Source: Monosporascus cannonballus (taxonomy: Eukaryota; Ascomycota; Sordariomycetes; Xylariales). Taken from it: 64,000 bases of DNA. Each line of letters begins with the position of its first letter. The stretch's first letter is position 1. Of the stretch, positions 23,962 through 35,208 are shown piece after piece. Where the stretch lies: positions 146,983-210,982 of the forward strand of contig QJNS01000135.1 in the NCBI GenBank assembly GCA_004154925.1, in the 5' to 3' direction. The notes beneath the pieces are model-generated. The model saw nothing but the letters and a program-made list of their open reading frames with translations. It did no database searches and had not been told where the DNA came from. The position numbers were made by a program, and so were the translations under genes.

Positions 23962-25293
23962 TTAAAGTACTGCTGAAATACACCCCTTATGTAAATGAAA
24001 TATTACCCTCGTAGCCTCTCTCTGCTTATTGGCCATGTACGGCCCGGTTCCCTGTACTGAAGTCGAGGCAGCAAATCGGATTGCGACTTGGCATTGTAAT
24101 AGTCGAAGTTTGTCCTCCTCAGCTTCATATGGGCTTCTGTAACCTACCAAAGGCGCTCTCTTCCGGTTGAAAGCAGGCGAGGGTGGCTCGACGCCCTCAT
24201 CGAATTCCCCATTATACAGTTTCCGAATATTTCCAGGGTCGTGATGGACAATTCGACTGAAGACTTCTAATCTGACACCCCGGTGAGTGTGAACTCTCCA
24301 CGCCAAGTCCAGCGGAGATACCTCAGGCCCTAAATCGTGCCAGACGCGTAGTTCGGCGTATTTGCTATGCGCCTACACTGAGAAGTCGGTAAGACACCGA
24401 CGACAGGCACCGTTCACCTCTATGCTCAATAGCCCTGCCCAAGGTATCCATCCGGTATTCAGGTATAGGTTGAAGAGCGGGAGTATTGGAGATGCCGGCA
24501 AATTTTCAAGTGTCCCATGGCTTTGAGAGACACACCCTCGCGGTACTATTGGTAGCGCCAGATAGACTTGAGTAGGAACTTGAGATTGCCTTCGGCGCCC
24601 AGACAATTTTAGGATAAGCTGAGTATTGGCTGCATAGTGCGTTAGTAGTGCTGGGAGATGTCCATAGGGGCCAAAGTCGTGTTAATGATATGGTTCCATA
24701 AGCATTTGAGAGTAAGACAGGTATTCGCGGCGCTGCAAGCGAGTGTATTTGAGCACGAGCTGGACGTAGCGGTACTCCAGACTGATAAGACGGCCGTGAA
24801 GCCGGCCCGTGTCATAATTACCGTACGCGCGCAACCGCCATGTTTTCCACCCCAGAGACAGGATATCTTCTCAATACCGCTTTGGCGTGTCGCACTTTGA
24901 GACACGGTGGAGCGCCACACATACCTCGCACAACCACTGCTCGGGTGAATCACGGGCGAGGCTAGGGAGGTACTCCAAATACTGATCACGAGAAAGTTGG
25001 GCGGTACCCGAGTCCTTGCCTAGGATGGTGTACAGTGAACTGCAGGTTTGGGATAAGATGGAGCGGCTGGTTGGAGTCAGCGCTTCTGGTATGAGGCCCG
25101 ATCGACTCGAGCGGTGGATGGAGGATGAAGCAATCTGGACGTTGCTCCTCCCGGGGCCGCATCCGCTTTGTTCTACTGATGGCGGCAAATGGCGAGCGGC
25201 AAAATGGCACGCCGCTTCAAGAAGCCTCATGTTTACGGCAGAAGGGGAAGATGTCAGTGAGTACTTCTCCAGACCGGTAGAACCAATTGACAC
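23962..25293 (-). pseudogene. F-box-like fungal protein gene killed by three in-frame stops
   Basis: One minus-strand frame runs 444 codons with no frameshift, broken only by TGA (24871-24873), TAA (24682-24684) and TAG (24373-24375). Near the start, LIPEALTPTSRSILSQTC then SLYTILG resembles the helices of a degenerate F-box, followed by YLPSLARDSPEQWLCEVC with a CxxC pair and a later CRRC pair. This order resembles a lineage-expanded fungal family with an F-box-like N terminus and a Cys-containing 'W-x-C-x-x-C' segment, of unknown function. Each stop is one C-to-T change from CGA, CAA or CAG, as expected from RIP-like mutation. The family assignment is from memory; the coherent frame is directly visible. 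Confidence 0.6.
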
Positions 25294-27090
25294 TCACTTT
25301 CCGATTGGAATCTACGGCCAGATGTCACGGGTTAGGTAAGGAAGTGCTGCTGGCTCTCCGGGCGTCGGGGGAAGCTTCATCCACTTTAATAGAGTTATGA
25401 GTGCAATTGAGTGTGCTTTGGTCTTATTCGTTGTCCATGCAACGGATGGAGATAGGAAACGAAAGGGTTTGATCAGACAAGGTTCCGCGTTAACCCAAAG
25501 CAAAAGGAGGACGAATTCTCCCATGGCTGAACTGAAAACCCCCTTAACGCCATTGTAACTTTGAAAGCCTTCCCGCCAGAAACCTTCTCCGTTGACTCAC
25601 TCGTTGCCATCATTCCTCCTGCCTAGGTTCTCGCTACCACACGAAAAAACCATTTTATGGCCTCTTGGTCACGGTTGATAATCTAGCACGTGTCTAGGAG
25701 GTGTTGCTAGTAAAACTTGGAACGATACATTTAGTATTCTAGAAGCAGTTCACAGAGCCTTCTTGTTGACAAAGATGTCACCGCTTGGAACTAGACTAAT
25801 GTCCCCGTCTACGTCCACATGCCAGCCGGTGTAAGGTATGTAGAATGCGTGGTTCAAAGCGGCGTTGGTCTTCTTTGGACGTAAGGACTATCGAGGGATG
25901 CTGTGGTTGAGGCAGTGAATGGCAAGTCGAAGTAGACCGACAGCGAGTCCACGGCCCTGTGCATCTCCTAGTAGCGGCAAACAAAGCCAAGTCTAATCCA
26001 TCGGGGAAAGAGAAAAAGGAAGTGACCTTACACGGGCGATCGATTGTTCGTTGTTAACCTTGCGCGCCTCATTCACGGAGGGGGCGCTTTAGGGGGCCCC
26101 TTTTCTCGTCTCTTTCTTTTTTGCGATAAGGCTATAGATAGTATTATAAAACGAGAACATACTGTACTGCCGCGCGGACGCGGTAACCTCACGTATACTA
26201 TCGTTGTTCGACATACAAAGCTGCCCAGAACTGACCGCTCTGTTCTTTCCCAAAGGTAGGCGCTTAGATGCTCTTGGAGTGACTGCTTGAAGCCAAATAT
26301 ATGTGGTCTTATGATTTTGCCTAATAAAGGTAGCTGAGGCGAAATGAACACGCTAGTGATTCTCGTTCCGACCTCTGGATGTCCTGCCAGTGGCAAGGGG
26401 CGCGGGCTTAATAGGAGATCCGGCGTTAAAGCGCGATGACGCGGGATGTTGGGAGGTATCTCGAGTCCCATGCGACATTACCCCATCAAGGGGAGGATAG
26501 GGACGACCAGGAGTCGAGCCGCGCGGGTTTGTACAGCCACGAGAAAATGCTTCGCGGGTAATCTCACCCATATGTATCCCATGGGCTTCGACATTGGCCG
26601 GCATCATGGCCGGTTTGTGATTGACGGCAAACTTATGTACACCTACATGCCGACTGTCAGCCCGTAGCGTAGGATATAAGTAGTGAGCGAGTTGGGCGTT
26701 TTCCATAACAAATACAGCAAGTGATGCTTCGTACATTTGGCGTGTCAGTGTATTTGACAACCGGGAGCTGTACCATACATATAATGGTCAAAGCAAGGAG
26801 AACTTTTTTTTCATAAGCCTCACCTCGCCAGAGACCCGGACACGCTTGGAAGACCGAGCTAGGGACGCGATGTTCGTCCCGGCTCGTTTCGCCACATGTA
26901 AGTGAACGAGTCATAGGCGCCTGCATCGTCGACACTTACTCACCCCTTCCGGACATGCTGCTTACTACGTAGTCTTCGCAAAACGAGCCATACGGTCACT
27001 CTATACCACTAAGCAAAAAAGGGGAAGAAAGGGTGGCGAGCATCCCAGAGGGAGACCAAGCGGGAGGAAGCACGATGAACTACAACGTAC
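25294..27090. other. Intergenic, possible further relics
   Basis: No intact gene. Minus-strand frames at 25,796-25,990 and 26,353-26,760 have protein-like stretches (for example a segment near 25,800 reading GWHVDVDGDISLVP in another frame), but no frame holds together and I assign no family. Confidence 0.35.
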
Positions 27091-27098
27091 AAAAAAAA
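27091..27098 (-). terminator. RNA polymerase III terminator of tRNA-Pro
   Basis: A run of eight T on the minus strand starting five bases after the tRNA 3' end, the standard Pol III stop signal. Confidence 0.9.
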
Positions 27099-27102
27099 GT
27101 AG

Positions 27103-27194
27103 GGGTTTTGCCGGGGATTGAACCCGGGACCTCTCGCATGCTGAGGCATTAGGGTGGACCCTAAGCGAGAATCATACCACTAGACCACAAAACC
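27103..27194 (-). tRNA. tRNA-Pro (anticodon AGG) with a 20-bp intron
   Basis: The sequence folds as a cloverleaf: acceptor stem GGTTTTG/CAAAACC with discriminator C, A box TGGTCTAGTGG, anticodon stem CTCGC/GCGAG, loop TTAGGGT split by an intron, and B box GGTTCAATCC in the T arm. The anticodon is AGG (wobble A, read as inosine), which identifies tRNA-Pro. A 20-bp insert after the base 3' of the anticodon is in the canonical position for eukaryotic tRNA introns (37/38) and leaves a 72-nt mature tRNA. The exact intron edge can shift by a base or so because of repeats. It appears intact. Confidence 0.95.
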
Positions 27195-27357
27195 GAACGA
27201 GCCATATTTGATTGGAGGCTGTTGAAAGTCTGAAGTTATTTTGTTTAATATGACTGGCTTGTTGAACGGGGGCATTGAAAAGGATTTACTCCTGTAATCA
27301 ATGACGGGTGAGATGGGTGGTCGGGCACCTGAGAAGGATCCGCTTTGTAAATTAGCC

Positions 27358-27790
27358 CTAAGTAGGTGGGCGGGTCCCTAGTTGATCTGGTTGGTTGTGA
27401 GGGGAATTAGTGCTCAAGAAGTGACCTGGTCGCGTCAGGATAGTCAGCCCACCTTGGAGGTTCGTAAACGCGTAACACACGCGGTCTAGCGCCACCCAGA
27501 ATATCTCGAAGATGAGCTTCATATGCATTTCAGCTTTGATAACTCTTGAGAGTTGTCCCGCCGAGAAAGGTTCTACGCAGGCTAGTATCACGTCTGTTAA
27601 GCTTGAAGTAATAAGCAAATGCAGCGCCGAACTCCGAACCCCACGCGAAGCAGAGCCTTTCCCGGGCTATTATGCATGACGGGTCTATCAAGCTGCTTAA
27701 TACATTCCTCGGAACCTCCTCATGCGGTGATTGGGCCCTCCAGGGCCGGTGGGCCCCTTTTGCCCATACTCTCCCGCATATATGCAATAC
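27358..27790 (-). pseudogene. Possible relic of an unidentified gene
   Basis: Two overlapping minus-strand frames (27,530-27,787 and 27,358-27,618) both look protein-like where they do not overlap: LCFAWGSEFGAAFAYYFKL in the first, then MKLIFEIFWVALDRVCYAF in the second. That fits one coding sequence with a frameshift or an intron near 27,600. I do not recognise the family, and this could still be chance. Confidence 0.25.
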
Positions 27791-28049
27791 AACATGAAGT
27801 TACAGGACGAAGGGCATCAGTCCCATGATGTGGGCAAGATGGATTTGCTATGGTAATATTCCAACGTAGCCGTAGGTATGAAGCTACCTTCTCAATCTTA
27901 ATAGCCTTATTCTTGGACAGTTGCTGGACCTAACTTCACTCCGTCCATCGCATTACGCACCCTCGTAATTCGTCGGGTTGGTCTCAAGTTTTGCCGACAT
28001 TTCACTTAACGGGACATCATGTTTGGAACATCGCCGAACGCTCAGCCCA

Positions 28050-29230
28050 GAGGAGACATTGAGTCCCGCATTCCTCTTCCTGACATCAGTAGAGGAGATC
28101 ACAGCAGCAAGGCTGCCCCAAGCCCTCTTCTGTGGAGTAAAGGAAGTCGACATTGTTAAGGCGATGAACGAAACCTCGAGTAGGATACTCATCAAACTTG
28201 AATATCCGGAGGGGAACGATATGCCTCAGAGGTTATGTACCAAGGGTGGCTTCAACCCTAGTTTACTCGCGGCATATCCTGAGGTGAGAGCGACCTACCG
28301 ACGGGAGGCGTAATGCCACTACTATGTTGCCGCGATGACGCAGATGCGCTTGTCTCCAGCCTTCTACTGTGGTACGGATATCTTTAGCGGTCAGGGCATT
28401 GTCATCATGTCGGATTTGTCAGGCTGAGACTATAAGTTTGATGAAGGTCGAGATGTTTGGTCCGTCGAGAGGATCCCTAGAGGCACGGAGGATCTGGCCT
28501 CTCTGCACGCAAGGACATGGGTAAGAAAGTCGGGGTTTCCTTGATGTCAGACGACGAGACGGGCACGAGGCCCCTCAGAGAGATGATGCTCGTAACCTTG
28601 ACGCCCGAGGCCTGGGCAGCTCGTCTGGGAAGGCCTCCACCTGTCCCGCCATCGATTATGTGCCGTGAACGCCTCCCCTGTAAGCATGGAAGACCATGTG
28701 GAAGACCACGAACCCAGACTACCTGTGTTTCCTTCACGGAGACAATCACATGGGCAACACTGCTGTTTTCCTGAGTGAGCATCTTTCGTAAATTAGCATC
28801 CCCTACGAACTGCTGCTAGGACAGAAGCCCCGGCTCTCTCTGGGGGCTCAGCACTTGAGCATGTGGTATTGATAGTTGGTGCCTCAGGTTCATTGACTGG
28901 CAAGGTGCCCACTCCGGTTCAACCTTCCACGATGTCAGTTACCCGATAGCAAACAGCATGACCACAGAAGTTCGTCGTGAACACGAAAAGGCTGCTCTTG
29001 ATCACTACCTTGCGAGCCTTCACAAGTGTGGGGGATCAAGGTTAACGCGAGACGAGATATGGGATGAGCACCGTAAGCAGATGCTACATAGTTTGCGTTG
29101 GGCGCTCACGCCGCCCGATCGGCAACCCGACGAGATAGTCTTTGGTATAACTGTGCGGACCTGCGCCGCTGTCATCGGCCATCAGACGTTGGAGCTTTTG
29201 GAGAGCTTGCCTGAGTATGTACCAGAATGA
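28050..29230 (+). pseudogene. Aminoglycoside-phosphotransferase / ecdysteroid-kinase-like gene, broken
   Basis: The order of motifs is that of a small-molecule kinase of the APH/EcKL (DUF1679, CHK-kinase-like) group: an N-lobe with ILIKLEYPEG and TKGGFNPSLLAAYPE (about 28,180-28,280), YCGTDIFSGQGIVIMSDL, then the catalytic loop FLHGDNHMGNT (about 28,730) and the metal-binding FIDWQGAHSGSTFHD (about 28,890), ending with a helical C terminus at 28,958-29,230. The frame has a TAA after YRREA at 28,311-28,313, TGA codons after the SDL and GFP segments, and further breaks between the two lobes. The catalytic His, Asp and Asn and the DFG-equivalent Asp are all still encoded, so decay may be fairly recent. 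Substrate unknown. Confidence 0.75.
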
Positions 29231-30106
29231 CAGGTGCTTTTAGTCGTACAGAGCCACGAACGTCTCTGTGTGGTTATATTGACCATTATAGTTGCATTAG
29301 TCTACAACATGTATAGGGTATTGTCTTTACCAGGAATTCTCAGAGTTAACTTGCATACCCCTTGCATACCATCCTAACCTTCTGGCTTAGGAGGGCTGGG
29401 GAGTATTCGACCATACATACATAGAGCTGTGGGTCGTCAATTCATCCCTATTCCCGCCCCTATTTCAATTAACATCATGCTCTCCATCGTCCTGTCCATG
29501 TAACTGCTACCCAATTCCAACCATTACTTACTCATCATAACGTCGCAACTGACCCAACCGAACCCCTCGATAATTGGTGGGGTCTTACTAATATTATCTC
29601 CCTACTGCATGTTGTCCACAAAGCTTCCCGAGAAACGTGATCCCAACGGCATGACCCTGTGTCCAAGTCTCAAGTTCCTGACGATGCAGCCTTTTATCTC
29701 TTACACGTCCACGTAACGAATTGGATCAATTGATGGTATTCCCGCTCCTCAGTGTCGAAAGTCACAGTGTAATGAATTCGACTCGCCGAGAACAACCCAA
29801 GGGTCAGAGGCATTTCGTCAGGCCTATCTGCAGCCTCTTTAATGGCGTACGTTTCCGCATGTAGAGTGCTTCATGACTCTCGACGGGTCTACCGGCTGTG
29901 GAGCTGATAATGACGAAATAGCTGGCGCATTGGTCGAGCGAGCTCACCACCCCTCACATTCTTCGATAGGGGTCAGAGAGGGTAATCAGTTGGCAATGCA
30001 GCACGGCACGATATGGCATGAAAGGCCACCATTCCTTGGAGGACCAAACGGTTTCGTTTCTATTAATAGCTGGACTTTTCTGCAATGAGTGCCTAAATGC
30101 AATTTC
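29231..30106. other. Intergenic, no feature seen
   Basis: Normal composition with no frame over 71 codons beyond shadows of the GH43 gene. It separates the kinase relic (plus) from the convergent GH43 gene (minus). Confidence 0.4.
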
Positions 30107-31216
30107 TTACGCAGGAAATGCCGCAGCAATGGCGTCATATTCTTTCCGAGTCAAAGGCGTAACACAGCCATGTTTCAAACCCCTCGGGAAACCCGGCGCA
30201 TTAGAAGGTTGCCATCTGGGAGATAGGATACCAGACGTTTCGAAAGGCACATATTGCTCGTAATTGTCGAGCCATAGGTGATAAAGGCCGGGGGTAGCGT
30301 TATCGGCGAACGAGGCCGGACCCTCACGAGGGGCCTCGTTCCTGACGTACCCGGGAACACGGGTCCAAGACCCGAAGAGCCCGCCCGTCGTCGTCTCTTG
30401 GTAGACCTGTAGGGTGGTCTCGTTTTTGAGGAAGCGCGCCCAGGCGCCCGGCGTGCCCAGGTACTGGAACTCTTGGTCGATCAGCGGCGTGCCCGGGAGT
30501 GCCAAGTAGTCGCGCGGCTTGCTGAACGAGGTGAAGTCCTTCGTTGTCGCGTAGCGGATGCTATCTAACGATGCGGGGCCGGTGTGCCCTAGATCCCGGC
30601 TCGCGTAGTGGCGCGACGCCCAGAAGACGTAGTACTGCGCAGTGGCGTCGTCCCAGACGGCAGAGGGTGCCCACACCATGCCGGCTGTGTCGGCTTCGAC
30701 ACTGAGGGCGCTGTCAGCTCATTCTAGTCTCGGCGGCTATAGAATGCAGCTTACATTTGTAATGAAGACTTGGACCAGTTGACCAGGTTGTTTGACTTCC
30801 AAACAACAATACCTCGGCTCCCTTTTCTGGTGGCCCAGTCCCAGCTGAAGCCGGGAGCGTTGATGTCGAGGTCTTCATTGTTTACCGTTAGCACCAGTTC
30901 TTCTATGGGCTTCAGGGGCAGAAGGCTCACCAGTTGCGATCAAGAAGTACTCGGACCGGGCGGAGTTTGTTGTGAGATAGATATCCCTCACAGCCTTAGT
31001 GCCAACAGTCGAAGCAAGCACAGCGTTACCACGGTTCAAGAACCTAAAGCTTGTAGCGCTGTTCCCGTTGGATAGATGCCATTGGACCCTTGGATTAAGA
31101 TCAGAAAATGTCGAGACGAGGTATCCCACGAAGTTTGATGCTTGACGAGGTGCTGTAGGACTGGCCGACCCGAGAACGGCCGCAGCCGCCGCTAAGAACC
31201 ATGACAGCGCACGCAT
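30107..31216 (-). CDS. Secreted glycoside hydrolase family 43 protein
   Basis: Three exons: 31216-30931, 30872-30755 and 30701-30107, giving 332 aa. Introns are 58 bp (GTGAGC, branch GCTAAC, AG) and 53 bp (GTAAGC, branch GCTGAC, CAG), and phase is kept at both joins. Residues 1-18 are a clear signal peptide ([17 protein letters not shown]), so the protein is exported. The mature part reads as a five-bladed beta-propeller of the GH43 type, with [21 protein letters not shown], the PLIDQEF strand (Asp210 a likely catalytic modulator) and REGPASF, whose Glu261 is the probable general acid. Fungal GH43 enzymes cleave arabinose- or xylose-containing plant cell-wall polysaccharides; the exact substrate cannot be read from sequence. 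Length and all motifs look intact. One potential N-glycosylation site lies at KNET. Confidence 0.85.
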
Positions 31217-33628
31217 TTCAGATCGACATTGTTTCCAGATGTTAAGGCCTGTTTACCCAGGCTTATCCACGGCTGGATAGTGATTTATAACATGCAGCGA
31301 CATCCTCGAGATCATATAAGAACGGCACGGAAAGGTCAGCAAGCTAGACTATACCAGTCATCTCGACCAAATTCAAGTTGCCTCCTATCAAGGGGTCGCA
31401 AAAACTAGAATCGCCAAATACGGAGTACGTAATGGTTGATGCCGGACTTGGTACAAGGGGCGCGGCTTTGGGCGTCTGGTGCCAGCATTCGGAGTAGCAG
31501 TGCCGAATACAACATGCGGACGCCCACTTGAGACGGGAAGAAATGGACACGCTGCGCCATCCCACCGTTTTTGCGTCAATTGGATCGCGGAGAACCTTGT
31601 AATGCCAATAGGCGAGCCAATCCGGTGCGTCGAACGAGCTCAACTCTAATTAGAGACCGGGACTTGGGATGCAACGGTGCTTCTATTCTCTATGCGGCTT
31701 AGCAGGGTACCCGTGAAAGCCGTCCCAGTGTTGAATAGAAACATTAACCCATCCAATTTCCTAGTGTTCGAACGTTGATTAACTTGATACTGCTAGTATA
31801 ATTACAACGATGTTAGTTAAAAGGGGCTGTTGGTTAATCTTTTGAAGTCATTCTCAACATGGTGCTTTTCACCTTAAATCACCCAACACCGCACTATAGC
31901 TAAGGAGCGTTCACTGACGTTATGTCTATGCGATTACTTATGATCACGAAGTCTATTATTAGCGAGAGGAATTTTAGGGAATACGTCATCGTAGCCGCTT
32001 GCATCATCGAGTATGACTATATAAGATGGCATTTAGCTTCCGGGGTTTTACTGGGGGACACGGTGGGAATACAGTACAAGTGACATTATAAAGATTGTCC
32101 GAGAGAAATACACAGCGATGTTTCACTACTAGTGAAGCAGAACAAAGGAACGTTGCCGTGATTATGCCGCTGGAGATATTCAACAGGACAATGAAGCGGT
32201 AGCCAGTACCTATCTCAGAAAAGAGGAGTTGTCACGGTGACCAACCCTACCCCCTTCCCTGTCATAGGACCCGGCGTTGGAACTTGGGTTCCGATTTTGA
32301 AGGGCAATGATCTTGTGTCTTTCTCTGTTATTCTTATAAGATATTATATCCGTATTATTAATTCTCCATATTATACCTTATATATATATATGTATTTCTT
32401 CTTACCTTTACATGTAGGCTTATCATTTTGGGAAGGGCGTAAGTAGACGTGGCTAAAGAGCTGCCTAGTGACACAATGGCAAATTCCTTGTTCGCTAGGT
32501 CTAGGACAATGGTATTGTTCCGTGTCTGTTCTAGACAAGTCTCTAGTTTGGAACCAAAGGTAAAGAAGTCTTTCACGAGCGCCCACCAGTACAAGGTAGA
32601 GGAGGATTCATGGGACAATGAGAACTACTGACACGGAGGATACGAGTAAAGATATAAAAGCGGCGAAGAATGCTGACATTGGGTTGAGTGACAAGCTGTA
32701 TTTTCTCAGATTCAAGATGGGTTGCTCAGGAAGCAAAGAGGTACGTTCATTCTCAACCCAGCCTGCTGGGGCAGCCAGCAGCAGGAGTCATCGGCCAGTC
32801 AGGTGTGCTCTGGACTTCGACGTAGACGAGAGTACCATCCGGCCCGTACCTTACCGTTCGGGCACCACGTATCCCGGGGCAGCCGATATCGATGCCAGAG
32901 TTGCCCCAAAGCGCATGCTGGTTTCCAGGGCGAGGGTTTGGACTTTGTCGACACGTAACAGGATGCTACCGCAAATTTATGTAACACCGCCATCTACGGA
33001 CACTCTTCCTGGACGTGAGCGAAATGGAGCATAGTTAACATTAGCGGGAGGGCGCTGACAAGAAGCGACTAATGGCGTAATGACATTGGCCTACCCACAG
33101 CCTCGCTTTGCTTTGTGTAAGTGGGACGTATTCTAATGAAATCCCCGTGCCTGTTCATTTTCTCTTCTTTTTCGAATAACTATAGTGAATGCTCTTAGAC
33201 CACCGAGATTTCCCCTGTAAAACTAATCCTCCAATTGTATATGGTGGATGTGACGGCGAACATAGATCGAGCGTAGAGCAACAAGGAGCTTGGGTCAACC
33301 TCGGTGATATTCATATTTGTTGGTCTTTCCGGGGGGATCGAAAATTGCATTTATGGATGATATGCACTAACCCAGCTCTTCGGAAACCACCCTCAATTGA
33401 AGCTTTATGCCACTATCAGGTATTCTGGGAGCTTTAAACTCCTCACTCCTTTCGCTTTGCATTGAGCCAGTCGGTCCCTTCCACAATTGTAAAATAGTTA
33501 ATGGGGATCTGAATAGTTATTAATGAATTTCCCGAAGCTCTCATATATCACACACTCCCAAGAAACCGCCCAATAGACCCCACGACACCGACGCTAGGGA
33601 GCTCCACCAGAGTAGCTTCCTAGCAACG
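31217..33628. other. Intergenic between GH43 and the FAM192A-like gene
   Basis: About 2.4 kb. It includes the GH43 promoter at the left and the plus-strand promoter at the right. The plus frame 32,618-33,034 (138 codons, first ATG at or near its start) is the only one of note; it has no recognised domain and no matching neighbours. Stretches such as 31,740-32,050 and 32,330-32,400 are AT-rich but not RIP-like in extent. Confidence 0.35.
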
Positions 33629-34540
33629 ATGACCTCGCGTTTCGTCTCAGGCGGCACCATCGCCGGCGACTCGTCCGCTCCTCCTCCTCCGACCACCACA
33701 ACCACCACAACCACCACTACTACTCCCTCCTCAACAACCCACCATACAACCGCGAACCCCACCGCACCGAGCCTCGACCGCCTCGCGCCGGCCCCAACCA
33801 CCAGCGCTATCACTACGGGCGGCGGGGGCGCGCCAGCCACCTCGACGCGCCCCAACAGCGCAGAATGGGAAGCGGCGCAGGCGGCTCTCGCCGCGGAGCG
33901 CAAGCAGCGCGAGGAGGCGCGGCGGCGGGCCGTCGAGGGCGGCGGAGAGAGGGGCAGCAGCCTGTACGAGATCCTGCAGGCAAACAAGGCGGCCAAGCAG
34001 GCGGCGTTCGAGGAGGCGAACCGGCTGCGCAACCAGTTCCGCGCGCTCGACGACGACGAGGTCGGCTTCCTCGACGAGGTGCGGGAGCGCAAGCGCGAGG
34101 AGGAGGAGCGCGCGCGCAGGGAGGTGGAGGAGCGGCTCGAGGGGTTTCGGAGGGCGCAGAGGGCCGGGGAGAGGGGCGGCACAGAGGAAGAGGGGAATAA
34201 TGGCGGGGCGGAGATAGGCGAGGAGGTCGGGATGGGGGTGGAGGAGTGGAGTATGGCGGGCAGAAAGAGGAAGAGGGATAGGGAGAAGGAGGCGAAGAGC
34301 TTGGTTAAGGGCGTCAAGAGACGAGCGAGCGAGGGCGCGAGAGAGAAAGGCTCGGGGAAGGGAAAGGAAGTATCGCCCACCAAGGAGGCGAACGGGAAGC
34401 CTGGTACCGAAGATGGCCAGACGAAGTCAGAGTCGAATAGGACCACCGAGGCAGGCGATGGGAAGACAGCCCCGAAGGACGCGCCGATAAAACCCAAACT
34501 GGGGTTGGTGGACTACGGTTCCGGCGATGACGACGACTGA
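33629..34540 (+). CDS. NIP30/FAM192A-domain nuclear protein
   Basis: A 303-aa intronless protein. It begins MTSRFVSGG, matching the RFVSE-type start of NIP30/FAM192A (PSME3-interacting) proteins. The core domain (about residues 78-175) contains SLYEILQANKAAKQAAFEE and ALDDDEVGFLDEV, the family signature, within a long charged helix. Residues 18-50 are a Thr/Pro low-complexity insert encoded by an ACN repeat. The C terminus is basic, then ends LVDYGSGDDDD, the acidic tail seen in the family. In animals the protein binds the PA28-gamma proteasome activator; filamentous fungi keep the domain but the role is not established, so nuclear location is inferred from the family and the Lys/Arg tracts. 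The gene is tail-to-tail with TIM54. Confidence 0.85.
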   Translation: MTSRFVSGGTIAGDSSAPPPPTTTTTTTTTTTPSSTTHHTTANPTAPSLDRLAPAPTTSAITTGGGGAPATSTRPNSAEWEAAQAALAAERKQREEARRRAVEGGGERGSSLYEILQANKAAKQAAFEEANRLRNQFRALDDDEVGFLDEVRERKREEEERARREVEERLEGFRRAQRAGERGGTEEEGNNGGAEIGEEVGMGVEEWSMAGRKRKRDREKEAKSLVKGVKRRASEGAREKGSGKGKEVSPTKEANGKPGTEDGQTKSESNRTTEAGDGKTAPKDAPIKPKLGLVDYGSGDDDD

Positions 34541-35208
34541 AGGCGGTTCGAGAGGCACTGGATAATGTTTGGTGAACCGCTCACTTCCGTGGCAGGTGAG
34601 ATACTACTCCGGCCATTAGTATTACCATTGCTAGGGGAACCCGAGACGCAGTTGGGAATACTGGTTAGGGATTCCCCCCTGCCGAAACAGCCGCTGGACC
34701 CTGGGCTACAGAGCAGTCTATAGGGGAAGCCTAAAGGGGCAGTATGCGGTGCCGGGCCCAGAAGCTCTCTGCGTATATTTGAGATCGGCAGCGCTGACCC
34801 GCTCCGGATGGAGCAGGGGTAATCTTGCACCGAGTTGTGACTGTCAAATGATACGTAGAGGGAGGGCAGATGATGTCTGCTTATTCTAATACAGGTAGTA
34901 GAATATGAAGCGGGGAAGCATGCGAGCACACCATTGGGCTCGGTGTGTATAACATCTTGGAGAGTCGTGATTATTACACGCCGATGCGGAGACGGTGTCC
35001 AGCCTCAACGTGTCATACCTAGCCTAACCGCCGGCGTCAATCAATCATAACCCCAAAATCTCCCTCTATGAGCCCATTGTATAAAAGTACATATTTGTAC
35101 AGTGCCTACCATCCAACCACGCATTGACGCAGACTGTCTCCCCATATTCGACACGGCTGAACAACTGGCCCCCGACAATGGTTGTCCGGGTAGGATACGA
35201 TCAGAAGT
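34541..35208. other. Shared 3' region of two convergent genes
   Basis: 668 bp between the stop codons of the FAM192A-like gene and TIM54. It must hold both transcript ends. A minus-strand frame of 138 codons here has no domain and is taken as chance. Confidence 0.5.

Noticed and set aside
33541..34497. A 318-codon minus-strand frame opposite the FAM192A-like gene
   Set aside because: It is the antisense shadow of a GC-rich coding sequence; its poly-Val run mirrors the Thr repeat on the real strand.
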